A stretch of DNA of 64,000 bases from positions 10,596 to 74,595 of the forward strand of contig DASZXK010000147.1 of NCBI GenBank assembly GCA_035545855.1, written 5' to 3'. Positions 1-6,798 of the stretch are shown piece after piece (within the stretch, counting starts at the first letter, position 1; each line of letters begins with the position of its first letter). The notes under the pieces were generated by a model, which worked only from the letters and a program-made list of their open reading frames with translations, searched no databases and had not been told where the DNA came from. This DNA comes from DASZVB01 sp035545855. GTDB lineage: Bacteria > Myxococcota_A > Polyangia > Polyangiales > Polyangiaceae. A program made the position numbers and the translations under genes.

Positions 1-309
1 GAGAACCCCATGATGGTCGAGGAGGACGCGATCCGAATCGCGACGCTCCGGCCCGCGCGGCGCGGCGCGCTCGCCGAGCTCGTGCAGTCGACGCGATGGA
101 TGGCGCGTCCGCGCGTTCGTCTGTCGATCATCCTGAATCCAGGGACCCCTCCGGGAATCGCCCTGCCGCTCGTCGCCCTCTGCAATCGGGAGGAACTCCA
201 GGACGTTCTCCGGAGCACGGACACGCCCATGGTCCTCCGCGGGACGGCGCAGGAGCTTCTCTCACGGCGCGCCCCGATGCCCGAGGACGAGCGCCGGACC
301 CTCCACTGA
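1..309 (+). CDS. C-terminal part of an unrecognised protein (5' end outside window)
   Basis: The reading frame is already open at base 1 and runs to a TGA at 307-309. The ATG codons at 10 and 13 are therefore probably internal, and this is probably the tail of a longer protein. The visible 102 residues have a basic first half and a short hydrophobic stretch around IALPLVALCN, followed by a helix-like segment ending in TAQELLSRR. I do not recognise a domain; the alternating helical pattern could be the last helices of a HEAT-like or coil-rich protein. It converges on the small zinc-ribbon gene that ends five bases downstream. Function cannot be assigned. Confidence 0.5.
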   Translation, partial: ENPMMVEEDAIRIATLRPARRGALAELVQSTRWMARPRVRLSIILNPGTPPGIALPLVALCNREELQDVLRSTDTPMVLRGTAQELLSRRAPMPEDERRTLH

Positions 310-313
310 AGGG

Positions 314-574
314 TCAGCCCTCTTCGTCTTCCGGCTCGAGCGCGAGCGTTCCTCCGACCGCGATCGCGTAGGCGCAGCGCTCACAGAGGGGCGGCTCCTC
401 GTACCGGACCTCTTCGCCCCGGGTCCACAGGAAGAGCCCGGAACCCGCCGGCGGCCCCTCGATCGGCTCGCCGCAGGCGTCGCAGCGAACCGTGGCTTTC
501 TGGTCGTCTTCCGCGGTGTCCGCCGTCGGGGCGGAGATCGGGCCACCATCGACGTAACGGCGGAGGGGCTGCAC
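314..574 (-). CDS. Small zinc-ribbon protein, function unknown
   Basis: This 86-residue protein carries two CxxC knuckles, CDAC near residues 31-34 and CERC near residues 64-67. That spacing is typical of a single structural zinc-ribbon. The segment between them is short and rich in Gly, Pro and acidic residues, and the C-terminus is acidic. There is no signal peptide or membrane segment, so it should be cytoplasmic. It is monocistronic and convergent with the upstream partial gene. Proteins of this size and pattern are usually annotated only as hypothetical; binding of nucleic acid or a protein partner is possible but not shown. Confidence 0.6.
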   Translation of the reverse strand: MQPLRRYVDGGPISAPTADTAEDDQKATVRCDACGEPIEGPPAGSGLFLWTRGEEVRYEEPPLCERCAYAIAVGGTLALEPEDEEG

Positions 575-690
575 GCCGTGGAGTATATCGAGTCGCCCGC
601 TCGGATCGAGGCTCGGCGCACATCGCTAACGCCCGGGACGGACTGCACAAACGTGCGCCATCACTCGCGATTTTGACGCACGGCGTCGTC

Positions 691-719
691 TTGACAGTGG
701 GGGGGCACCTCGCTATGAG
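691..719 (+). promoter_or_regulatory. Sigma-70-type promoter of the etf operon
   Basis: A perfect -35 box TTGACA (691-696) is followed by a 17-bp spacer and TATGAG (714-719) as the -10 box. Transcription would start near 726, about 40 bases upstream of the proposed etfB start codon. This is one of the most consensus-like promoters in the window. Confidence 0.7.
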
Positions 720-728
720 GCGGCACCC

Positions 729-746
729 CAATTGGCCCTCAATTGG
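729..746 (+). promoter_or_regulatory. Direct CAATTGG repeats overlapping the etf transcription start
   Basis: CAATTGG occurs at 729-735 and again at 740-746, so the copies lie 11 bp apart, one helical turn. The first copy is part of the palindrome CCAATTGG. They sit just downstream of the -10 box, where a repressor would block initiation or escape. The AT-rich motif stands out in GC-rich DNA. The regulator is unknown. Confidence 0.5.
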
Positions 747-766
747 CGTCGAGAAAGGTCCTGAAC

Positions 767-1519
767 GTGAAGATTCTGTGCACGGCAAAGCGTGTTCCGG
801 ATCCCGAGATCAAGCTCCGCGTCGCGGGCGATGGTTCGGGGTACGTCAAAGACGGCGTGAAGTGGGTCGTGAACCCCTTCGACGAGATCGCGGTCGAGGA
901 AAGCCTCCGTCTGAAGGAGAAGCACGGCGGTGAAGTCGTCGTCGTCTCCATCGGGCCGGCCGACGCCGCGCAGCAGGTTCGTCAGTGTCTCGCGATGGGC
1001 GCCGACCGTGGCGTTCTCGTGAAGGCCGACGGCGAGGTCGATTCGGACGCGGCAGCCCGCGCCATCGTGAAGATCATCCAGGAAGAGAAGCCCGACCTCG
1101 TGATCATGGGCAAGCAGGCGGTCGACTACGACTCGAGCCAGGCCGCGGCGATCGCCGCCGAGCTCCTCGGCTGGGGTCAGGCCGCGTACGCCTCGAAGGT
1201 CGTCGTCGCGGACGACGGCAAGAGCGTCCGCGTGACGCGCGAGGTGGACGGCGGTCTCGAGACGGTCGACGTCGTGCTGCCGGGCATCGTGACGGCGGAC
1301 CTCCGCCTGAACGAGCCGCGCTACGCGTCGCTCCCGAGCATCATGAAGGCCAAGAAGAAGCCCCTGAAGGAGACGACGTTCGCCGAGCTCGGCGTGGATG
1401 CCGCCCCGAAGGTCAAGTCGCTGAAGATCGCGGAGCCGCCGGCGCGGAAGGCCGGTCAGCTGGTTCCCGACGTGCCCACCCTCGTGAAGAAGCTTCACGA
1501 CGAAGCCAAGGTCATCTGA
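767..1519 (+). CDS. etfB: Electron transfer flavoprotein beta subunit
   Basis: EtfB pairs with EtfA to form the soluble FAD/AMP heterodimer that accepts electrons from acyl-CoA and other dehydrogenases. The product, about 250 residues, opens with KILCTAKRVPDP and contains the family segments AMGADRG and MGKQAVDYDSSQ, and ends in a basic helix, all at normal EtfB length. The frame is open from a TTG at 743, but that codon lies inside the CAATTGG operator repeat. The GTG at 767 gives the usual EtfB N-terminus and has GAGAAAGG eight to ten bases upstream, so I chose it. etfA starts 13 bases downstream, so the two are co-transcribed. Confidence 0.95.
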   Translation: MKILCTAKRVPDPEIKLRVAGDGSGYVKDGVKWVVNPFDEIAVEESLRLKEKHGGEVVVVSIGPADAAQQVRQCLAMGADRGVLVKADGEVDSDAAARAIVKIIQEEKPDLVIMGKQAVDYDSSQAAAIAAELLGWGQAAYASKVVVADDGKSVRVTREVDGGLETVDVVLPGIVTADLRLNEPRYASLPSIMKAKKKPLKETTFAELGVDAAPKVKSLKIAEPPARKAGQLVPDVPTLVKKLHDEAKVI

Positions 1520-1532
1520 GGAGTACCGGAAG

Positions 1533-2513
1533 ATGTCTAAGAACGTTCTGGTCGTTATCGAGCTCAAGGGTGGCGCGGTCCGGAAGACCTCGCTCCCCGC
1601 GGTGACCTTCGCGAAGCAGGCCGCGCAGAAGCTGGGCGGGCAGGTGCACGCCCTCGTCTGCGGGGACAACGTCTCGGCCGCTGCGGAAGAGATGAAGAAG
1701 TACGGAGTCGCGGTCGTGTGGGCCGCGAACTCCCCCGCCCTGAAGAACTACCTCCCGGACGCGTTCGCGAAGGCGACGCTCAAGGCGGCGGAAGCGGCGG
1801 GCGCGGGCGTGATCTGCGCGTCCGCGACGGCGCAGGGTCGCGACTACCTCCCGCGCGTGGCGGCGAGCCTCGGCGCGGGCATGGCGAGCGACATCATCGG
1901 CGTCGAGGACATCGGCGGAAAGATGGCGTTCAAGCGGCCGATGTTCGCCGGCAACCTCCACCAGTGGGTGGAAGTGACGACGGAGAAGAAGGTCGTCAGC
2001 GTCCGTCCGACGGACTTCGAAGGTGCGGCGGCGGGCGCGCCGAGCGGCGAGGTGAAGAGCCTCGACGTCGGCATCGACGCGGGCGCGCTCAAGACGAAGT
2101 TCGTGGAGTTCGCCGAGGTGAAGAGCGAGCGCCCGGAGCTCACGGACGCGCGCATCGTCATCTCCGGCGGCCGCGGGACCAAGGGCCCCGAGGGCTACAA
2201 GGAGACGGTGGAGGTCCTCGCGGACGCGCTCGGCGCGGCCGTCGGCGCGACGCGCGCCATCGTGGACGCGGGCTGGGTGCCGAACGATTGGCAGGTCGGC
2301 CAGACCGGCAAGGTCGTCGCCCCCGAGCTCTACATCGGCCTCGGCCTCTCGGGCGCCATCCAGCACATCGCCGGCATGGCAGGCTCGAAGGTCATCGTCG
2401 CGGTGAACAAGGACCCGGACGCCCCGATCTTCAAGATCGCGGACTACGGTCTCGTGGCCGACCTCTTCAAGGTCGTCCCGGAGCTCATCGCCGAGATCAA
2501 GAAAGTCCAGTAA
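1533..2513 (+). CDS. etfA: Electron transfer flavoprotein alpha subunit
   Basis: EtfA carries the FAD-binding half of the ETF heterodimer. The 326-residue product has the N-terminal VLVVIELKGG strand and the C-terminal FAD domain with SGGRGTKGPEGY, DAGWVPNDWQVGQTG, and the run IGLGLSGAIQH followed by NKDPDAPIF. These are the classic alpha-subunit signature regions. ATG at 1533 is preceded by GAGGAG. The gene lies 13 bases after etfB and upstream of ETF:quinone oxidoreductase, so the window encodes the full route from acyl-CoA dehydrogenases to quinone. Residues and length look intact. Confidence 0.95.
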   Translation: MSKNVLVVIELKGGAVRKTSLPAVTFAKQAAQKLGGQVHALVCGDNVSAAAEEMKKYGVAVVWAANSPALKNYLPDAFAKATLKAAEAAGAGVICASATAQGRDYLPRVAASLGAGMASDIIGVEDIGGKMAFKRPMFAGNLHQWVEVTTEKKVVSVRPTDFEGAAAGAPSGEVKSLDVGIDAGALKTKFVEFAEVKSERPELTDARIVISGGRGTKGPEGYKETVEVLADALGAAVGATRAIVDAGWVPNDWQVGQTGKVVAPELYIGLGLSGAIQHIAGMAGSKVIVAVNKDPDAPIFKIADYGLVADLFKVVPELIAEIKKVQ

Positions 2514-2635
2514 GCGCCCGGACGCAGCTCGAAGACGCCCGTCGCGCTCTCGCAAAAATGCAGGGCCGGCGGGCGTCGCTGCGAGTGGCACCCCCCGAGT
2601 TCTTCCCCCAGATCGTCAGACAAAAGGATCACCCC

Positions 2636-4504
2636 ATGCTGTGGATCGCGTTTTTTGGTCTCCTCGGCGTCGTCGCTTTCGCCGCCACCGGACTCGGTCT
2701 CCTCGCCGGCGACCCTCACGCGGCGCCCAGGCGTCACGTGAAGCTGGTTCGCCCGAAGGACTACAACGAGGAAGCGAAGGACGACGGCACCGAGCGCGAG
2801 GTGATGGAGGTCGACGCGGTGTTCGTCGGCGGCGGTCCCGCGGGTCTCGCCGGCGCGTATCACCTCATGCAGCTCTGCAAGAAGCACGACGAGGCGATCG
2901 AGAAGGGCGAGAAGAAGGGCGACAAGCTCGGCGAAGTCCAGATCTGCGTCCTCGAGAAGTGCTCGGAGATCGGCGCGATGGGCATCTCGGGCCTCGTGCT
3001 CGACCCGAAGGCGCTGAAGGAGCTCATCCCGGATTTCGAGGCGAAGGGCGCCCCGCTCGACTGCAAGGTCGAGAAGGAGAGCATGCACTTCCTCCTCTCG
3101 CCGACGCTCTCGGCACCGTCGCCGATCATGCCGCTCCCGCTCCAGGACCACGGCCTCTACATCGCGAGCCTCTCGAAGCTCGTCCGATGGATGGCCGGCC
3201 TCTGCGAGGCGGAGGGCGTGATGATGTTCCCGGGCTTCGCGGGAGCCTACATGATGTACGACGGGGACAAGGTCGTCGGCGTCCAGACGGGGGACAAGGG
3301 CATCGGGCACGACGGGGAGAAGAAGCGCAGCTTCGAGCCCGGGGTGCAGATGAAGGCGAAGGTCACGGTCCTCACGGAGGGAACCCGCGGCAGCCTCACT
3401 CGCGACGTGACGCGGAAGCTCAAGCTCGACGCGGGCAAGAATCCGAACAGCTACTGCCTCGGCGTGAAGGAGATCATCGAGGTACCCGCGGGCCAGGTCC
3501 CGGCGGGCGAAGTCATGCTGACGGCCGGCTGGCCCCTCGGCGACAAGACCTACGGCGGCTCCTTCATGTACTCGATGAAGGACAACCTCGTCGCGCTCGG
3601 CCTCATGGTGGGCCTCGACTACGCGGACCCGAACACGGATCCGCAGGTGCTGCTGCAGCGCATGAAGATGCACCCCCAGTTCCAGAAGTACCTGAAGGGC
3701 GGGAAGGTCATCCAGTACGGCGCGAAGACGGTCCCGCTCGGCGGCTACTACGCGATGCCGAAGGCGTACGCGGACGGCCTCCTCCTCGCGGGAGACTCGG
3801 CCGGCCTCGTGAACGCGGAGCGGCTGAAGGGCGTCCACCTCGCCATCAAGAGCGGCATGCTCGCGGCGGAGACGGTCTTCGAGGCGATGATCGCGAAGGA
3901 CTCCTCCGAGAAGACGCTCTCCTCGTACGAGAAGAAGCTGAAGAGCTCCTGGATCGAGGAGGAGATGTACAAGGCGCGGGATTTCCACGCGAACTTCCAC
4001 GACGGTCTCGCCGTCGCGCTCATCAAGAACGGCCCCGCCGGCACCCCGGTGATCGGTCCGATCCTCGGCCCGCTCCTCGGCTCGAAATCGCGCACGCCCG
4101 TTCCGAACGACTTCGAGACGAAGCGGACGCTCTCCGAGGTCGGCGGTCTGAAGAACATCAAGGAAGGCATTCCGTACGACGGGAAGCTCTTCATGGACAA
4201 GCTCTCGGACGTCTACCTCGCGGGCTCGAAGGGCGAGGAAGATCAGCCCTCACACCTCCAGGTGTTGAACCGGGACGTCTGCTCGACCGAGTGCGCGGAC
4301 CTCTACGGCAACCCCTGCACGCGCGCCTGCCCCGCGAACGTCTACGAAATGGTCGAGGACGAGTCGAAGCCCGGGCGGAAGAAGCTCCACCTGAACCCGA
4401 CGAACTGCGTGCACTGCAAGACGTGCGACCTCATCGACCCGTACATCAACATCCGGTGGGTCGTGCCGGAAGGCGGCGACGGTCCGAACTACTCGCAGAT
4501 GTGA
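2636..4504 (+). CDS. Electron transfer flavoprotein:ubiquinone oxidoreductase
   Basis: This protein takes electrons from reduced ETF and passes them to quinone in the membrane. It has an FAD-binding GGGPAG near residues 65-70, the middle quinone/FAD region with GDSAGLVN, and a C-terminal ferredoxin-like domain. That domain has NCVHCKTCD followed by NIRWVVPEGGDGPNY, the hallmark [4Fe-4S] segment of ETF-QO. The ATG at 2636 (AAAGGA upstream) adds about 56 residues before the FAD domain, beginning with a hydrophobic helix at residues 2-24. The rest of the family usually starts close to the FAD motif, so this looks like an extra N-terminal membrane anchor; a start at internal Met57 is the alternative. 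It follows etfA by 122 bases and is probably in the same unit. Confidence 0.93.
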   Translation: MLWIAFFGLLGVVAFAATGLGLLAGDPHAAPRRHVKLVRPKDYNEEAKDDGTEREVMEVDAVFVGGGPAGLAGAYHLMQLCKKHDEAIEKGEKKGDKLGEVQICVLEKCSEIGAMGISGLVLDPKALKELIPDFEAKGAPLDCKVEKESMHFLLSPTLSAPSPIMPLPLQDHGLYIASLSKLVRWMAGLCEAEGVMMFPGFAGAYMMYDGDKVVGVQTGDKGIGHDGEKKRSFEPGVQMKAKVTVLTEGTRGSLTRDVTRKLKLDAGKNPNSYCLGVKEIIEVPAGQVPAGEVMLTAGWPLGDKTYGGSFMYSMKDNLVALGLMVGLDYADPNTDPQVLLQRMKMHPQFQKYLKGGKVIQYGAKTVPLGGYYAMPKAYADGLLLAGDSAGLVNAERLKGVHLAIKSGMLAAETVFEAMIAKDSSEKTLSSYEKKLKSSWIEEEMYKARDFHANFHDGLAVALIKNGPAGTPVIGPILGPLLGSKSRTPVPNDFETKRTLSEVGGLKNIKEGIPYDGKLFMDKLSDVYLAGSKGEEDQPSHLQVLNRDVCSTECADLYGNPCTRACPANVYEMVEDESKPGRKKLHLNPTNCVHCKTCDLIDPYINIRWVVPEGGDGPNYSQM

Positions 4505-4508
4505 GACG

Positions 4509-4570
4509 GTCGCTCGAAGGAGCGACGCCGAGACGGCCGGTTCCGAAAGGAGCCGGCCGTTTTCGTTTTC
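4509..4570 (+). terminator. Intrinsic terminator after the etf operon
   Basis: Two hairpins follow the stop codon in tandem. The first pairs GTCGCTC (4509-4515) with GAGCGAC (4520-4526). The second has a 12-bp stem (4533-4544 with 4549-4560, one G-U pair) closed by a GAAA tetraloop and followed at once by TTTTCGTTTT. The second is a textbook Rho-independent terminator. Confidence 0.85.
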
Positions 4571-4591
4571 GGGCAAGTCGGGCGCCTGCGA

Positions 4592-4971
4592 TCAGATGCG
4601 CTCGATGTTCACCATCGAATCGATCGCCCGGAGGTCCTCCGGGTCGGACGTGAGCACCGGGAATTCCCTCTCGCGCGCGAGAAAGACGACGTGGGCGTCC
4701 ACGACGTCCCTGGCGCCGGAGTGAGCGAGCATCCGGCCGAGCACGCGTGCGACGGAGTGACGGAGGTCCACCACTTCCGTGTGCTTCAGCAGGTAAGCGA
4801 CCGGGACCTGCCGCGCTACCCCCCTCGCCACGCCCGTGCGACGACCGCCGCGGACGTCACCAGCGGCGTGCGGGCTTCGAAGAGGATCCGCATGAGCGCC
4901 ACCATGGTCCGGTTTCCCCGCTCCGCGGCGATGAAGGCTCCCGTATCGAGGACCAGTCCGCGCCGGCTCAC
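4592..4971 (-). pseudogene. VapC-type PIN-domain toxin, frameshifted
   Basis: The N-terminal half reads LVLDTGAFIAAERG, the first acidic cluster of a PIN ribonuclease, and reaches AWRGG before a TAG at 4816-4818. The C-terminal half continues one frame over with ARQVPVAYLL, a helical middle and DVVDAHVVFLA plus VLTSDPEDL, the remaining PIN acidic residues. The break falls in a run of six C (G on the coding strand) at 4819-4824; one extra G would restore AWRGGVARQ and a toxin of about 126 residues. The GTG start overlaps the antitoxin stop by four bases (GTGA), so translation is coupled. It is either a true inactivating mutation, a phase-variable tract, or a sequencing slip. Confidence 0.8.
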
Positions 4972-5216
4972 GCGACGCCCTTGCGACGCCTCGTGCCGGT
5001 GACGCGTTCGTGGATCGCCTCGGCGCGCTTCACGTCCGCCGACGTCGGCTTCACCTTGGCGCAGAATTCCTCCCACTGCCGCTCGAGGTTTTCGTCGTCG
5101 AGGTGCTCCTCGATGAGCGCCGTGACCCAGGCGGAAACGGGAGCGCCTCGCGCGGCCTTCTTGATCCGGCTCGCCGTTTCTTCCGGAACGCTCAGCGTGA
5201 TGCGACGGATGCTCAT
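4968..5216 (-). CDS. VapB-like antitoxin
   Basis: The product is 82 residues. The first part, MSIRRITLSVPEE, is the beta-strand of a ribbon-helix-helix DNA-binding fold, followed by helices and a charged C-terminal tail that would wrap the PIN toxin. An upstream in-frame codon at 5234 is possible, but ATG at 5216 gives the standard RHH start. The stop overlaps the toxin start as GTGA, as in type II toxin-antitoxin operons. It probably represses its own promoter through the TTATG repeats that abut the start. With the toxin broken, it may now be an orphan antitoxin that still silences other VapC toxins. Confidence 0.8.
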   Translation of the reverse strand: MSIRRITLSVPEETASRIKKAARGAPVSAWVTALIEEHLDDENLERQWEEFCAKVKPTSADVKRAEAIHERVTGTRRRKGVA

Positions 5217-5229
5217 AACATAAGCATAA
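5214..5229 (-). promoter_or_regulatory. TTATG direct repeats, likely antitoxin operator
   Basis: On the coding (minus) strand TTATG occurs three times in 16 bases, the last copy overlapping the ATG start codon of the antitoxin gene. The AT-rich repeats are conspicuous in this GC-rich region, and ribbon-helix-helix antitoxins bind short repeated sites of this kind. The assignment rests on position. Confidence 0.4.
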
Positions 5230-5264
5230 CACAAGGCGTCCGGGCGAGGCGCGGAGCGTCGGAT

Positions 5265-6626
5265 TCAGATTTCGGAGACCCGCCCGAGGAACAGGAGCGC
5301 GCCCGTCTCCACGTGACGGATCATCACGAGAAAGGGTCGGTCGAGCCGCATCGTCACCGGCGTCGGGGGATTCGGGTCGATTCCCCCATCGACGCCGAGG
5401 ATGACGCCCGTCGCCGCGGACGCCGTGGTGCCCGCTTCGTTCACCGAGAGAAAGCCCTGGTGCACCACCTCGCGGACGTAGAGCGGCACGGTGTTCGTGA
5501 TGCCGCTGAAGTCCGCGTGGAGATAGTCGAAAGGAGTGGGCATCCCCATGCGCTCGAGCGTGCCCTTCAGGCGGAGCGGCGTCCGGACCTCGAACCGCGG
5601 CACGGTGAGGTCCACCGAGGTCGGCCGCATCGCGTCTCGGACGGAAGACAGCCACGCCGCGCCGAGTCCCGACTCGAGGTCCGCCATCGTGCCGGCGGGC
5701 AGGACGAGGAGCATCTCGTAGTGATGGCCCTCGCGTCCCACGTAGGCCAATGACGCCGCTTCGTATCCGCTCCCGGAGACGTACGGGATGGTGGAGAGGC
5801 TCGACATGAACGTCGCGGGGGCCGATGTGCCATCGCCCCGCGCGAAGGTTCCCGGGTGCGTGCTCGAAGGATCGAACGGCGCCTCCCACTTTGCGTCGAA
5901 GTGGGCCGCATTGGTGAGGACGCATTTCGTCCGGGGCGCGAAATCCGCGGCGTCGAGGAGCTCCGGGATCGCCCCGTGCGTCTGATCGGACACCCAGCGG
6001 TCGATCGCCGCGGCGGCACGCACCGGGTCGTCGAAGTCGACGAGCCCGACGCCGGCGCCGTAGTTCACGCCGAGGACATCCAGGAACGGCGAGAGCACCG
6101 TGATGCTCGGAGAAGCCCACAGCGCGTTCACCGACGAAAACAGGACGTCGCTGGAGTCGACCGACACCGCCGCGTCGAGCGCACCGAGAGCGCCGTGCGT
6201 CGCCTCCTGCTCGCCGAAATGAAACACCGCCGCGATTTCCTCCGCCGTCCGTCCCTTCGCGCCGGCCCATGCCATCGCGAGCACGGTCTCGATGGAGAAG
6301 GGCGAGAAGAAGAGATTTCCAGGGGACGCCGAGAGCTCCCGCTCGAGCGAGAACGCGAAGCTCGTCGCATCGTCCACCGTGTTCGTGAGCGCATCGGGCG
6401 TCGCGAGCAGCGGGTTCGACCGAGCGAGCGGGGAGCGCGCGAAGGTCACACCCTCCGCCGAACCGTCGGCTCCACCCGATCCGAGGCCGGGGCCATCCCC
6501 ACCGGTGCCGGCGCTCCCGCCCGGGTGGTCATCGTCGACGGCGATCCGGGGACCATGCGACGGGCCGCTGGAGCACGCGCCGAGGGAGACGCCGAGGAGC
6601 GAGATCACGAAGAGCCGGCGGTTCAT
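5265..6626 (-). CDS. Serpin-family protease inhibitor, lipoprotein
   Basis: The N-terminus MNRRLFVISLL ends in a lipobox LGAC, so the mature protein should be lipid-anchored at Cys17 after export. A low-complexity linker (SSGPSHG, Gly-rich) precedes a full serpin domain of about 370 residues. Recognisable segments are NLFFSPFSIETVLAMAW, TNAAHFDAKWEAPF and the final PFLVMIRHVETGALLFLGR. The hinge of the reactive loop reads EAGTTASAATG, with the small residues needed for loop insertion, so an inhibitory serpin is predicted. The loop up to the RPF strand is about seven residues longer than in human alpha-1-antitrypsin. An upstream ATG at 6656 is possible, but Met at 6626 gives the better signal peptide. 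Confidence 0.88.
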   Translation of the reverse strand: MNRRLFVISLLGVSLGACSSGPSHGPRIAVDDDHPGGSAGTGGDGPGLGSGGADGSAEGVTFARSPLARSNPLLATPDALTNTVDDATSFAFSLERELSASPGNLFFSPFSIETVLAMAWAGAKGRTAEEIAAVFHFGEQEATHGALGALDAAVSVDSSDVLFSSVNALWASPSITVLSPFLDVLGVNYGAGVGLVDFDDPVRAAAAIDRWVSDQTHGAIPELLDAADFAPRTKCVLTNAAHFDAKWEAPFDPSSTHPGTFARGDGTSAPATFMSSLSTIPYVSGSGYEAASLAYVGREGHHYEMLLVLPAGTMADLESGLGAAWLSSVRDAMRPTSVDLTVPRFEVRTPLRLKGTLERMGMPTPFDYLHADFSGITNTVPLYVREVVHQGFLSVNEAGTTASAATGVILGVDGGIDPNPPTPVTMRLDRPFLVMIRHVETGALLFLGRVSEI

Positions 6627-6798
6627 CGCGGGCGTCGAGTGCAACCGCCGCGCCATCTCGATGCGCTGAAAAACCGGCTGTCTCGTCAGCTACGCCTCGC
6701 CCGGCCGTGGCCCAGGGCGGCGCAACCTGTGCCACCCACGCGCGGCGCCCGCCCGGTCAGGGGCCTCGGCAGAGCCCTCGATCGGGAGAGGACCTACC

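Noticed and set aside
743..766. TTG at 743 as the etfB start
   Set aside because: It lies within the CAATTGG operator repeat; GTG at 767 gives the family N-terminus with a good ribosome-binding site.
5440..5510. Serpin P1 read as Asp (caspase-type inhibitor like CrmA)
   Set aside because: The loop is about seven residues longer than in the reference, so a simple count from the hinge Glu is not reliable.
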